From Ulva prolifera (lineage: Eukaryota > Chlorophyta > Ulvophyceae > Ulvales > Ulvaceae), in contig CM041199.1 in the NCBI GenBank assembly GCA_023078555.1, positions 1,116,001 to 1,180,000 of the forward strand: 64,000 bases of DNA. Direction: 5' to 3'. The stretch's first letter is position 1, and each line of letters starts with the position of its first letter. A model generated the notes under the pieces. The model was not told the DNA's origin. It worked only from the letters and a program-made list of their open reading frames with translations, and did no database searches. Positions 42,851 to 56,451 of this stretch are shown in pieces. The translations under genes were made by a program, and so were the position numbers.

Positions 42851-45800
42851 GCTCTGTCCTTTGTAACTACATACACACAGGTGCATTATATGCATGTGCC
42901 CGGGCCAGCTGCCCTGGAGCAGCATGCCCCAGGCTAGAGGCCTGTTTGCACCTCCCTGTATGCAGTGCCGGGCCCAGTGAACTGCATAAGTATCCAGATC
43001 TGTAAACTTAAGGTATCTGAAGTCTACAAATATTTGAAGCTGGCCCACAAGATGCCAGTCATAGGCACCATGCATCACCAGCTTGCCAGCTCTGCATGCC
43101 CTGTCCAGGGTACAGGCCAGGGTGGCATGCTTGCTGGCAAGGCCGTGCCACAAGCTTCGGATGCATGTGTACTATGTAGTACACATGTGTGCTCTCCGCT
43201 GAATCATTGCCATTGCCATTGTGGACATGTGCTCAGCCGCATGCACAAGTCAATCCAGAATTACTTTCAAAGCAAGTTACTGTGACATGCAGCCGTGACG
43301 TGGAGAGGTCTAAAGCCCTTCGAAGAAAGAAGTAATCAGGGCTTCTGCACATGATCATGAGTGGCGATTTCGTTGTGACTGGCGTCAGGGAACAGATGTG
43401 CAGGCCCTAGAGCTCACATTGATGATCTGAAGCAGATCCAGGCACAGGCAACGAGCAGGCTCAGACACTGTCAGAGGTCACAGCCTTCCACACCACAGTG
43501 CTGTCTATGTAATGAATGTATTCCCTGTGTGCCAACTGTTGCACATATGCAAAACCTGACAACATCGTGCATGTACAGTTCAAACTGTTGGGCAGATCTT
43601 CCATGTCGGTGCATGTCGGTGCATATTTATACTTGCATGATCAGTGCACAAAAGTGGCGATGCATAGCCACAGGAACCTGCCACCTGAGCCTGACTACTG
43701 TTACCTGTTCTTTTGAAAGGCATGGATTGCCACACCATGGAAGGCCATGAGGGCTGCTGCTGCATCCGTGCACCTTCGTGCAAGGTGCATAAGCTTGTGT
43801 TGGCTGTGACGGAGCTCTCAGTGTGGCTTCTGGGTGCAAGTGTGCATCGGATCCATCAATGCCATGCCATGGAAGTTGCGTGACCCAGTTGCAGCACTGT
43901 TGCCACCCGCGGGTCCAGGAGTCATCAGAGTCTCATCAGAACCCGACTTCCTGGCATGGCAGGTCATAGGATAGCACCGTTGTATTTTATGAATCACAAG
44001 GTATGATACATGCGCAAATGGATGCTGCAGAGGCACAGCCTGCATACAGTTGCTGCCTGCCTCGCACGTGCCTGCCTCGTTCCCTGGAGAATTCTGGGGT
44101 GTTTGAACCATGCATATGCATCCAAGCTGAATGCATATGGCTGGGTCTTCAAGATGAGAACGTGCAGATAGGAGGTCAGGGATGCCTGCCATGGCCAGTG
44201 GCATGCTCTCGCCTGCCAGGCGTCTGCACATGCATACAGCTTCACTTGACTCAACATGGGACATCCTCTGACTGCTCAGGCTGCATGGCCAGAGCTGACC
44301 TCAGGCACAAGGTATGGCGAAGTCTGATTGGACTCCTGTGGACTCCTGTGGCCAGGCAGCCGGCCACAGTGGCCACAGCGGCCACAGCGGCAGGTTGTGC
44401 AGCAGCGCGCCACCAGGCTGTACAAAACACAGACTGCGTTGGTGTGCTTGTGGGGGGGGTTCTACCGGCCGCTCCCGCTTTGTCCTGGCAACACATACCA
44501 CGGCCCACCACGTGGTACGAGTTGCCTGCCACAACCTTGTCTGCATGCATGTTTCAGCTGCCCTGCAGGTGGTTGAGTTGCCGGACCGACACAGCAGTGC
44601 CTATGCATGTGGTGCAAGTTCCGGACAGCTGGAGAAGCGCTACCAGCCACTCTTCTGCCAGATGTACATACGCTGCCTGCGCCACAAATCAGTCGTGCCA
44701 CAGCTGCTTGGGCACAGCAGGAGCAGGCAGAGGTGTGGCATGGTGTATCCACTTGGTGGAGCCTCAGGCTGATTACCCATTGCTGCTGTAATGCAATTCT
44801 GAGGTGCCCGCCATAAGTCAGCGGTGGTTACAGGCTGCTGAAACTCTGAACATCTCCCTTCTGTGGCCGTTTGAGGATCATTTGTGCAGCTGCTAGCCAT
44901 CAGTACTGCTGACCACTCCCGACATTGTCATCACACAAAGCACACGGGCACACACCATTGCATATCAGGGCACCAGAACAGACAGCAAGGTTTGCGCCCA
45001 GAACACCGTTGATCCAAAGCCCCACTTGCCACGCAATTGAAATCCAGCAGACCCCTCTGAGCTACGCACAGATTATTAGTTCCATGCTCTTACAATGCCG
45101 CAGCTAAGCTCAACTTGCACAAATGTATCAGTCGGTCACTCGATCTGGCGAGATTGCCACGCCTGCCGCAGACCTCCGCGGCTGCAGATCAGAGCATTCC
45201 AGCGCACGGCATGTGGAGATGGAGGCGGGTCACGAGAAACACTTCACCGCTCCCCCCCCCCCGCTCCCGCTCCCGGGTGAGCCCACATCTCGAGGCGCGG
45301 CTGTAGTCCCCCGCGTGTGCCTGTTCAGCCACAACTGTTACACTGGCGAGACATGCAGCATGATCTTGTTCATGAGTCATGACTGATAGCATGGGTTATC
45401 GATGTGCACTGCGGAAGGGCTGCGGGACGCTGTCGGTGCCGCCCGTGCCACCCAAATGTCGTGGTGCCGCCCGTGCAAGTGGCACGGGCGGCACCACCCC
45501 TCCCCCCCGGAGCAGGGGAACATGCTATGCCGCGAAACCAGCAGCTGGATTTTTGCACCCCTCCTGCAGGTTCCAGAGTTGCACTCTCAGACGACCCCCC
45601 CCCCCCCCCCCCCCCCCCCCCCCTTCCAGGGGCCCCCACATCAAAGGCTCCTGATGCCATATACCTGTGACGCCCATCCTCGAAATTCAATGTGAGCGCT
45701 GAGCAGCATAGGCCACGCAGCTGGAGAGAGTATCTGCTCGCACACAGGCAAATGTAGGGTAGGGTCGGGGGAGCGAACAGAGGGGGAGGAGAGGGCGCAG

Positions 45801-46394
45801 CAGCCCGGCAGGCATGCGTGATGACACTCCGGCACACACCGTTGCAGCCCCGCAGCAGCGGCAGCAGGCCCGGCCGCGCTGCACAATTGCAGGCGCTTGA
45901 GGCAGGGGGGCCATGCTCTGCCTGGCCCGCACGTGTGGCCCCTCTCCGTCGTCTCGGCGGCAGCAGGACGGCGCGGTTGCGGCGTCTCCGGGTATGAAAG
46001 CTAGCTCGAGGGAGGCAGAGTGCAGCCCTGCAATATGGAGGAGCAGTAGAGAAGGTACCCTACAGAGGGGTGTGGATGTGTTTGCAGCTGGGCAGCCGGG
46101 GCCAGCGCGTTTGGGCAGGCTGCCGAAGCCGCTGTGATGCGCACCACCCGCCACAGCATCCCCCGCTGTCTGCCTCAAAGCAGACACCACGGCCGGCCGC
46201 TGTCCGTGGCATCTGGCTGCGCCACCCGCCACCAGCCGAGCGCTGTGCACTACCGCGGCACATCCGCCGCTCCTCCTCCACCCCATCGCCACCGCCGAAC
46301 AAGCCCTCAGTCTAGCGACGCAACCCTGCCAAACCCCAGATCTGGGTCGACGCTATCGGCCCAACGCTGGGCCCGGGAAGCCTGCCGCGGAGCG
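42851..46394. other. intergenic DNA with an unsupported long frame
   Basis: A 262-codon plus frame at 44003-44791 has a Cys-rich, low-information composition and another frame overlaps it. In the second frame a stretch after a good acceptor (GCCCTGCAG at about 44569) looks more protein-like, with QLEKRYQPLFCQMYIRCLRHK, but has no partner exon. No gene is called. A C29 run lies at 45595-45623. Confidence 0.35.
45595..45623. repeat. poly-C tract (29 bases)
   Basis: Uninterrupted run of C on the + listing, 0.8 kb beyond the 3' end of the peptidyl-tRNA hydrolase gene. A similar run (C27) is at 60882-60908. Confidence 0.97.
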
Positions 46395-48171
46395 CTACGG
46401 CTCGAGCCGTTTACCGGAGAGCGCGGCCTCGAGGCCGAGCGCGGCGACGGCCTCGACGGCGGCCGCGGCCTCCGCGATCACGGCCGGCACCTCCTCCGCC
46501 TCGGCGCCGACGAAGCGGCCGAGCACGTGGTCCGGGATGGAAGCCGCCGGGCTGGAGGGCCGGCCGATGCCGATCTTGAGGCGGGGGAAGGCGTGGGAGC
46601 CCGCGAGGTGGGCGATGATGCTGCGCATGCCGTTGTGGCCGCCGTGGCCGCCCTTCATCTTGAGCTTCACGGCGCCGAAGTCGCTGTCGAGGTCGTCAAA
46701 GACGACGAGCACCTGCATGCACGCCGCACCTGGTCTCGAGGCGGGGCCTTGTCCGTTGTTCTTGCATGCAGAGTGTGCTGTGTGAAGTGCTGTGTGAAGT
46801 AAACTGAGTGCAGTGATCTGGAGGAACTGGAGTGCTGTGTAAAGGAGATTGAATGATGAGATCTGGATGTACTTAGCCGCATAAAAAAATCGCATGTGCT
46901 GCGGGTGGCTGGGGTCAGGGGTGCGCAAGGCGGCTTGGTGAACTGGGGAGTCCGAGTTGCTTGATGCAACAAGTACCAATGAGTGGTACCACTGAGTACT
47001 GCTTTCGACAGCTGGACTGATGCGGGGAAGGCGTGCCGGTGCTTGGAAGCCATAGTGTGTGTTGTGAGCGCTGCAGTGGGTGGATGGTGCGATGTGGGAT
47101 TGCTGTGATGCAAACGGAGAGAGGCGGTGGAGGCGCACCTGAGAGAGTCCAAGGCTGTTGTCCTTCATGATGGGCGCGACGCTCTCGCCGCTAACGTTCA
47201 TGAAGGTCATGGGCTTGCATAGCATCACTGGAACTCCGTGCATTGTGCCTGAGGCAACGACCGCCTTGTGGGAGAGCTTCTTGTTCCACTGAATGGAGTG
47301 TGAGCTTGCCAGTGTGTCCAGGACATCGAAGCCTACCTGAAGACAACAAGGAAGAGCCTCTGGCGTGGGGTATGGCCCAGGCTGTCCACGTGATTTGCGG
47401 TCGTTGAGTGTGTGATGGTGAAGCTGATTCTGGCGTTTGTGCTGGTGCTGGTGGTGGTAGTACATGGTGGTGATGGTAGTGCATGGTGGTGAGTGGAATA
47501 GTCAGCCTGTCTGTGTCTGTTGTGATGTGATTGAAGCATGTAGCAAGCTGTTGCCCTTTACTAAATCTTTGTTCGCGTCGCATGTTTGATTGTCCACACA
47601 AGTGGACTGCAGCTGGTGTGGTGCTCACCTGGTGCACCTGGAGTTGGCAAGAACCAGGGCTGGAACATGTGACGAGCTAATACATTGTTAGGAGTAGGTA
47701 TGCAACGAAATTGTAGCAAGCGATGGCGGTGTTCTGTTCGACAAAGACCACCAATGGAACGATTGGAGATCGACTCGCACATTGTGCCTTGTGTGCGCAT
47801 ACCGGGCTCCTGGATTCCCAAGCCCTGCAGCAGAATTGGCACACATCTTGAACGCACACATTTCACGGCTCCTCACATCCATTGTGTGGGATCGTTGCCA
47901 CCGCCGCGCTGTAACTGAAGTTCGCTGAGACTTGCGAGCCATACTTCAGCGCAACAGGCTTGTACTGCAGTGTGCACATGTTCACATGGGATCAAGCTGG
48001 CCCACTGATAGGCAACTTGAGACATCACAAGGGCGATTGGGAGCGCTTCGTACCGACGATGAGGAGCTTCGGGGATGACCTCGCTGCACCGGCAGCATTC
48101 CTTGGCAGGGGAACAGCACGCGTTCGAAACGAAAGTGCGTGATTCGCCGACGCAAATACACGAAGCAGCAT
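46395..48171 (-). CDS. PTH: peptidyl-tRNA hydrolase, bacterial (Pth) type, organellar
   Basis: Four exons: 48171-48054, 47824-47781, 47336-47139 and 46712-46395 (stop TAG), phases 1, 0, 0, product about 225 residues, close to the usual 190-220 plus a transit peptide. It cleaves peptidyl-tRNA released by stalled ribosomes. The first 33 residues are Arg/Ala/Ser-rich without acidic residues, so plastid or mitochondrial import is likely. Family motifs are GLGNPGARYAHTRHN with the catalytic His53, KPMTFMNVSG with Asn101, VVFDDLD with the conserved Asp, and GGHGGHNG with Asn147, then IGIGRP and HVLGRF. Alternative starts at 48198 would only lengthen the leader. It lies downstream of and in the same direction as CFAP61. 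Confidence 0.93.
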
Positions 48172-49310
48172 GTCCCACAGTAAGACCAGGAAGCGCATAT
48201 ACAGGCGCGCGTGCTCTGCACAGCTTGTGTGACCACTTGCTGTCTCACGTGCAAGAGCCGGCGAAGTTTGATCAGCGCCTGCTGCGCTTCGCACAAGCGA
48301 TTGGTTTTCCCATGGAAAATGAGATTCGGCCCTTGGGTGATGTCAAGTGAAATAAACGTGGTGATTCGGCAGGCTACGCGAGATGGCTCCAGTACCCCTG
48401 TGGTCAAGTGCTGGTTTGCCTCCAGACACAAAGCACCGTGATTGTCAAAACGCGACGCCATCGAAGGGCCCAGGAATCTGTTCACCCCAAATAATTTCGG
48501 GCTGGACTTGTCTTTCGTGTCGCGTCCGGGGCTCTCATGTGCCCCTAAGTGCATGCTGTGACCTTGCATCCATGCTGGAGTCAATCAATGCGCATCAGCG
48601 CCATGGATCCAATCGCGACTATCCAGAAGCGCAATGCCTACACATGCCTGCTGTCCTCATATCCTTGATTGTTTGCCCACTCTACTGTGCCTCACACAGT
48701 CCATCCACACATAGAAAAAGGCGCAGCTCCTTCCATAGGCCTGTCTGTTTCGAAAACCAACTCCACTGGCTGCAGGTATCACCCATATCCCACGTCCTTG
48801 AAAGCAAAGCGCATATACCCATGTTGACCCCAAGCATTCAGAGTTCCGGAAGCACTTGCACTCCAGCGTGTTGATCCAGCCAGTGTCTGCAAAACACCCA
48901 CCATGCGACCACATGTGGCCACACAGCTCCATACGCTGCTGCGGCCTGCAGAGGGCTGCAGCAACCACCCACCTTGCTCCCGATCTTCCAGTCCCACGAG
49001 CATTCCAAGCCCAGTCACCCGCAGCATCGCCATCTCAGTACTCACCTGCTGCGCCACCATCCCAACGACGCCCAGCAGCATCCACACATTGCCCGCCAAG
49101 CACCCCCAGACACCGTCGATCACACACCGCATCAAACCCCTGACCTTTCCAAAACTCCACTTTGCGGTGACACCGACCCTGCATCCCACAACATGCATGC
49201 GTATCGTTTCAACAAAGCCAGCCGTCCATGCCATCCTCACCTGTGCAAAACCGCCGTCCTCGCCCATGCAATCCTCCGAGACCGCCAGCAGCGCCGGCAC
49301 CCAAGAAGAT
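48172..49310. other. intergenic DNA between CFAP61 and Pth
   Basis: It holds the CFAP61 3' end region and the Pth promoter. A 216-codon minus frame running from the last CFAP61 exon has no motif and is not called. Confidence 0.45.
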
Positions 49311-52300
49311 TTACGCAGGAGACTCGACCGCCGGCGGAGCTGCAGTGGGCACCTCCAGCGCCGCGGGCACCGTGGCCGGGGCCTGCTGCGATACGTCCGC
49401 CGCATACTTGATCGCGCCGTCCTGAACATCGAGCAGCGCGAGGCGGGTCGCGGCGTGCGTTCCCGGTGCGTCCCCGTGCTCCCGCATCACGTCCAGCACC
49501 GACGCCACGAACGACTCCATGAGGCCACGGAAGCCCCGCGTCAGCGCCGGCCGCAGCCACGGCGCCAGCAACCGCTCCACCAGGCACGGCACCTGCATGG
49601 GCGGCCTCCGATCGGCAGCCGCAGATGCGCCGGGCGTGTGTGTGCGAGACAATGGCACGTTGCAACATTGCGGACCCCCCAGCCCCCCGACCCCGCGGCA
49701 TATAGGCTGTGGGACAGGGCATGTGCCTGTGCTGGGGTGCTGGCATGCTGTATCCGAGCTAACGCCTCGTGAGTGTTGTCTTTGCGACGCGCTGTCAGCA
49801 TGGTTTTGTGGGGAGCTGAGACTTGCAAAGAGGGGTTCAAGCGCACCTCGCCCGACTCGACGGCCTGGTGGAGCTCCGGGGCGAGCAGCGCCGAGGGCAT
49901 GTTCATCAGCGCAGAGAGGAGGTCCGGGGTGATACCGGCTTCGCGGCCGAGGTACGCCGCCTGCACGACTGTGTCATGAGCATCCAGCGCCAGCTTGCAC
50001 AGCCCGCGTTCCGTGTGCGTCTCTACGATGTACCCGGCCGTCGGCGCTGCAAACGCCGCGGCGCCCTCGGGCAAGGCGGCAGCTGCCGCCGCCGCTGTCG
50101 CCGCTGGCGCCGTCGCGAGCGCAAAGCGCCTGCCGCCTGGCAACGCTGCGGCAGCCGCCGCGGCCGCGGCGAAGCGCGGCGGCTCGCCGGCCTCGACCGC
50201 AGCCGCCGCCATAGCGGCGGACTGCGGTGGCGGCACGCGGAGGAGGGCGGCGGCGGCGATGAGGAGGCGGTCGGCGAGTGCGGCACCGACGTCGGCAGAG
50301 GCAAACGCCTCAAGGCGCTCACCGCCAAGGGCGCGGGAGAGCTTGGTGAGGGGCCCACCGGCGAGAATGCGGGGGTCACCGGCACAGCGCATGCCGGCGT
50401 CAACAACCAGGCGCCCATCGTATACCAGGCCTGCATCCCACCTCCAGGCTCAGATCTCCCGACAGCCCACACAAAAGCACACACAACAATAGACCTCCAC
50501 AGCCCAAGTACTTGACCATGGCGCTCGCGCCGATCATTTTGCATTGTTTTGTCTGTAATCTGGTACAGGGGTGGGGAGGGGTTCCCGGTGGAATGTAGAG
50601 GCCTGCACGTTGCTATACGCGACCGCAGTATCCTCAAACGCCCCTCTGGAGCTGCATTTATTAGGCACAGCTGCGACCATGCATGTTCATATACAAGGCG
50701 CCCGGGCTGGACGCACCGGCTTCGCTGAGCAGCTCCAGCATCTCCTGAGCGGCATCCGGCGCCTCCGCGGCCACCATCAGGTCCGCCTCGAGGCTCAGGC
50801 CCCCCTCACCGCCGGCAGGTGGCCCCCCGGTGTCCGGAGGCGTGTCAAAGAAGCAGCGGAAGGTCTCCTGCTCCTCCGATGCCTCGAGCTGAGTCAGCGT
50901 CGCCACGCGCGGCTGCTCCAGGACAGCCCCGCACGCCTCCGCCATCTGCACGCCACAGCGGTGGTGTTATGGGCACTCGACGCGACAAAGCCTTCAGCTC
51001 GCAGACCGCCGCATCAGTGCCGGCTCAAGCCTAGTCCTTCGCCAACTTCAGCCCCATGCCAGCAGCCTGCGTGACCAAGCTTGGACCAGATACCGCAGCT
51101 CCCATGATTATCAATCATGGCGGAATGTTGATGTTCTTATGAGACGCGGTGGCTGTGCAGGCTCCACACCTGCCGCATGATCGCCACGCCCGGCCCCGGC
51201 GGCCCCGGAGGCGCGAGGTGCAGCGCCGCCGCCGCCGTGTCCACCCCGCACGCCTCCAGCGCCGCGAGCGCCGACACTGCCGCGAGGGTGTCGCCGTACA
51301 CGAGCACACCCCGCAGCGCCGCCGCGTCGGCCGCCGTGAGGTGCTGCCGCAGCTCCTCCGCGCTGCACACGCCGCCGACGCCCCCCGCCTTGACCGCCGA
51401 GAGCGTCGCATTGTGCAGCCCCGGTGCGAGCACGAGGAGGTCGTAGCGCAGCGCGCTGCCATCGTCAAGGCCGACGCGGCGCGCATGCCTACACACACAT
51501 GGGCGCCATGCATTGGGTGCGGCCGCGGCTGATGTGCGATGCGGCCGCATGGTGCTGTGGTGTGGCACTAGGGCGTATACTGATCTATGCCGTGAGTTTA
51601 GGGTAGCATGCTGTGGCCCTCTGTTGGGAACTCGAGAGCTGAACGGGGTCCACGTGTCAGGCTGCCCCCACGTGAGGACGCTCCCTGGGAACACGGGTGG
51701 AGCATACAGCAGCCAGATCCACCGCAGGCTAAGGCTGCACCGTCTCCGCATTTCGAGACAGCTGTTGGCACAACAAGCGCAGCAGCAGTGCAGCTATACA
51801 TGAAAACGGTATGCGATTGTGCTACATGTTCCCCCTAATGCCACAGCCAAATGTATACGCACGTACATGTAGACTGCGTCCTGGGGGTGTGAGCATGAGC
51901 GAAGCAGCAGCGCGTGCTGCCACCTCCGGACTCGCACCTGTCCAATGAGACCATGGACGCATCCATGACAGTCACACAGGGGTCATGCATGACGGCGCCA
52001 AGCTGAGGGTCCAGCAGCGAAGGAGCCGCCTCGGCGCCGAGGGGCGCGAGCAAGGTGATGTGCGTCAGCGCCGCGTCACGCCGCAGCGCCACGCTGCGCA
52101 GCGCCGCCAGCGCCGTCTCGCTCGCGCCAACAACGACCACACGCATGTCCAATGCCGCCTTGCGGCGATGCGTCAGGGGCGGCGCTGCCGCTGCCAGCGG
52201 CGGCGCCGCGGCGCCGGCCGCCGCTGGCACTGCGAGCAGCGGCCCGCCGCCTGGGAACGCCGCCGCGGCGACCGCTGGCGCCGCGAGGGCAACCGGCCGG

Positions 52301-55300
52301 CGCAGCTGCGCAAGCGCCGCCGCGAGGACGTCGCGGCCCTGGGGCGAGAAGATCGGGTTGACGATGCACACGGCAAGCGAGGCGTACGCCGCCGGCGCGT
52401 ACTTCGGCGGGTCCAGCACCGCCGCCAGCGCGTAGTCCTTTGCGATCTGCGGGAGGTCCACGTCCGCAGCCAGCGCCACCACGGCCACCACGGAGTCCTG
52501 CATGCACCCTTGCCCAACGTAATCATCTCAAGATAAGTTCAGGCTTTCACAACCATGCAGTACACATACACCTCTTATACAGTGCGCTATTCAAGAGGTA
52601 CAAGGACCATGACGGTGGTGTGTGAAGGTTTCGTAAGGGAGGGGCACACGTCAAAGGTCGCGACAGCAGCCAGGGAGGCATCCACCGCAGTGTCGAACAG
52701 TCCGAGCTGCGCCGCGGCGTCAGGCAGGCCGGCGAGCAGCGCCTCCACGCCGGGCCGGTCGGCGGCACAGGCCGGCTGCACCGCCAGCTGCGACAGAGCC
52801 TCCCTGCACGATCCGATAGCCACCGTCGGGACCGTTTGCTTACGCAAACCATGCCTGACAGCGTTTGCGAACAAAGCCCAGGCTGCAGCCGGCTGAAGCA
52901 AGGAGACTGAACGATGAACATGCTCAAGTGCTCTTGCTTGAGGTGGGCAGTGGTTTCTCACACTTGGCCAGCTGACCCACCCTGTCCGATAGTCTTCCCC
53001 CTTCCGAGCCCCACACCACATGACCATACCATACGCCAGTCGCACCACAACGTGCACGCGGCCGAACCATGCATGATTAGGTGCGGATGTGAGAGCAGGA
53101 TTCCGCGCATTCCGACATGTGTCCAAGGCGTTGGGAGCAGGGGTTGCGGTATGATGCGGGCCTAGAGAACGCGATCCTGCCGGACTGAGTTGTGAGTGCA
53201 GTTGGAGTGTTCGTGTGCGTGTGCGTGTGCGTGTGTGTTGAAGTTGATTCGGATGAGATTCGGGTTCAGTGTTTGTTTTCTCCCGTTCACTCATTTGTAA
53301 ATATGTCCAAGGCGACCATGCGCCCGCTCAGGCTGAACCCCAAGAAAACATAAAATACATACTCACACACTGGGCACAAGGGAGGCACACCTGTGCAACA
53401 GGTAGAGATTGGCCGGGAATGGAGACGACGGCAGCGGCGCAAGGCAATCGAACGCCGCCAGTGCGTCAGGCGGGTGCTCCTCTGCCGGTAGCGTTGCCGC
53501 GATCCAGTCGCACGCCGGGAAGGCCTGGAACACCGACCGCATAACGTCGCCGGCGCGGCCGTGCCAACCCTCCTCCATGCACAGCATCATCAGCGCCATG
53601 CATGTGCCCTGCGGCGCCACCGGCGCGGCGAGCACCGCCGCGGCCACACGCGCCTGCACCTCCGCAGCAGTGTACGGCTCCGGCGCCACCGGCGCCACCG
53701 ACACCCCGGGTTCCACCGCGGCAGCTGGCTCCTCTATTTGCTCCTCTGTTTGCGCCTCCGCGCCCTCTTCGTCATCGGGAGGGGGCCCTGGGCTCAAGAC
53801 GAGGAGGTCGGACGGGGCAGGCCGCGCGGCCGCAGCATCGGCGTCGGCGCCGGCTGCGGTGCCGTCCGGCGCATGCATGCTCATGCGCTGCACCTCGGCG
53901 TCGGCGGCCGCAAAGGCGTGCGCCTCTGCCGCGCGCTCCTGGGCCTCCGCCTCTGCCTCCTTCTGCACTGCGCCCACCGCCCATCAGGGATGGCATGGAC
54001 CATCACCCGGCACGGCACAGCATGCCATGCATGGAGTTTTTGAGTTGGCCGGCATCTTGGGGCACTGAGCACTGTCCGCCACAGCGCTCCGATCAGGCCG
54101 GCCCAGTCAGCTCCTTCAGCATCTACCAGAATGCAAAAGTTGCTGTGACAGGCCGCAATGCAGGGAACCCAGCGTGCCTGCGTGCATGGGGATCCCCGGA
54201 CATCACAGACTCCATCACAGCTAATTCAAACCCAGGTTCAAGACCCCCAAGTACAGAATTGAGGCACCGCACACTCGCTTCAGAGATACCGGACTCTTCC
54301 ACAGGGGCGCTTGGGGATAGAAGAGCCCAGACAATCTATCGCTACACCGACGAAAGTGCATGCAGAAGGAGTAGGGGAGGGGGCGCACAATAAGCGCAGA
54401 GCGCTTCCGGTCAGCGTCCGCCTGGCGCTCCGCAGCGAGGTCGCGCTCCGCGGCGGCTGTGAGCGCCTCGTACTGCTCCACCGCAATGAGGCCGTCGTAC
54501 GGTGCGAGGTCGAAGTGCTGCAGCAGCACGGTGCAGTCGACGTCGGCGTTGAGCGCGACGAGCGCACGTGCCCGGCCCGCGCCGTCCTCCGCCACGATCG
54601 CCGCCGTCGCCGCCGGCGGCTCGGCGAGGAAGTCGGCGAGCGTGCAGGCCGTGCCGCTCGCGGAGGGGATCTGCAATCGCATTAATGCAAATTCTGCATG
54701 GAGCCGCAACTGCATTGACCGCCTGTCGAGGGATAAGCGCCAACCCAGGAGGGCTGATTGTCATGACTGACGAGGCTGGGATGCATACGTAGCATGCTAC
54801 TTGGCTGACGGCCGACAACACTTTGTTTTCAACAAACTGCTGCAGCGGATGGTGGCGCGCTGCTACGGTTGAAGGGAAGCATGGCGGAACCACAGTGCGT
54901 TTTGCAGCTGCATGCACCGTGCTAATGCTGTGCACTGCTGTATGCTGTGCAGGCGACTCATCGCCAGCACATGGAGCTGCTGAATCCTTTGAGCCTAGTG
55001 TGATGCCACTGGTGTACCACCATAGCTGATGTGACAGCTGCAGGGGCGTGCCGGCCTCCGGTGCAGGCAAAGGCTCGGTCACAGCTCTGGCGCAGCACAC
55101 ACAAGGTGCACAACCACGGCCTGGACAGCTCTAGAAGATGAGACCAGCTCAAGCCTGGCCTTTCTTGGCTCCACAGCAAGGGGATGAACTGTTTTGTGAA
55201 GCTTGTTTGTGGTGCATAGCCTCACACCATTCATGCTCGCAAGCGGGTAGATGTGATCTTCATTTGCTATGCCAGTGCGCCTTGCAGCGTGGTGGCTTGC

Positions 55301-56451
55301 TCTATGCAGGCAGAGAGCACGAATCAGGCGCACCAGTCTATAGATATCGCAGTGGCTGGCGCCACTAGAGAGAAAGCGACATCATGAGTTCAGACAAGAC
55401 CGTGCCAGGTGAATGGTGCGTCAGAAGAGGCAGCACGCAAGGCATGTCCAAGACGGCTGTGGCAGCTACAGATGCTGTGCATCACAGGCACAGCGGTAAG
55501 AACCTAGTGCAGCGATACATACACACTGACATCAATAACAACATGTAAACATAACACCCGAGCTCTGGATGTCAGTCTGGCTGGACTGGACAGAGAAGTT
55601 TGTTGTGTGACGATGCAGGGTGAGGCTGCTACATGGCACAGCAGAAGCAAAGCAGCAGTCACGTAGACGTGTACTATGTGCAGTTGTGATGAAGGAGACT
55701 GTGGCAGATCCGGTCGATGTATTGCAGCAGGCAGAGGAGAGCTTGCCTTTGCCAGCGAGCCATACTGCAACTGAGCACCATCAACGATAGGGAGCAGGTC
55801 ATCGCTATCCTCCACCTTGGCTACGCGGGTGTTCAGAACGGGGCAGATTCCCGCTCGCGTGGCTTTATACGCTGTTGCGCCATCAGGTCCGGCAGGATTG
55901 ACACTTGTGCAGTACGAGAGGATGTAGGGCTGTGACAGAGGTACTGCCTTCGGTCCGACGAGCAGCACTCGAGCCAGCGATGGAGAGACGGAGAAAGCAA
56001 ACCCGAGAATACCAGTAAAAGCAGATTCCTCGAAGTCTGGATGCAGGATGAAGTATGGAACCACAAACCCAGCTGGTGCCTGTATGCGCAGGTTCTGCGC
56101 CTGTGCCTTCACCCACACACCCAATGCCTGATCATCTGTTGGAAGAACATAATCTACGACCTCACTAGCGAAGAATCCTATGCAGCCCACAACATTTCCA
56201 GACTCTGGTTCGGTTGCTGTTACGCACAGCGTGGCATAAGCCAGAACTGTTGAGAGCGGTGTCTGAGAAGACAGCCCACATGTACCGTCTCGACTTCTGC
56301 ATCGACACAATTTGTGGAGTGGGATCTTTTTGCCCGTGAACCACCAAGTAGCAACCACGTTTGCGTACTTGACCAAGTCTTGAATGGCGTCAAGCTCCAG
56401 AAGATCCTCGATCTCAGCATGGCGACACATCACACGCTTGTAATTGGTCAT
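49311..56451 (-). CDS. FAP61: CFAP61/FAP61, radial spoke 3 base adaptor
   Basis: Ten exons on the minus strand: 56451-56369, 56296 to about 55786, 54670-54389, 53962-53391, 52803-52650, 52497-51938, 51488-51170, 50945-50717, 50430-49847 and 49592-49311 (TAA). Phases agree throughout; only the 3' end of exon 2 is uncertain (55786 with a weak donor, or 55675). The length is about 1190-1230 residues, as in CFAP61. The N-terminal half is the GNAT-like part (VEDSDDLLPI, ALVALNADVDCTVLLQHFDLAPYDGL split here by exon logic). Near residue 654 a nucleotide-binding strand VVVVGAS starts the oxidoreductase-like half, followed by RYDLLVLAPG and LVYDGRLVVDAG. In Chlamydomonas FAP61 belongs to the calmodulin- and spoke-associated complex at the base of spoke 3. 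Many Ala-rich linkers are present. Confidence 0.92.
53131..53303 (+). mobile_element. SINE-like element in CFAP61 intron 4
   Basis: 173 bp flanked by the 11-bp duplication TGTCCAAGGCG (53120-53130 and 53304-53314). It begins TTGGGAGCAGGGG and ends CTCATTTGTAAATA, and is antisense to CFAP61. It is the best-bounded long copy of the family also seen at 38383, 40585 and 41297. Confidence 0.88.

Noticed and set aside
44003..44791. 262-codon plus frame
   Set aside because: Cys-rich translation without a family motif, a second frame overlaps it, and no flanking exons fit.
46134..46802. 222-codon plus frame over the Pth gene
   Set aside because: Antisense shadow of Pth exon 4; its translation has no motif.
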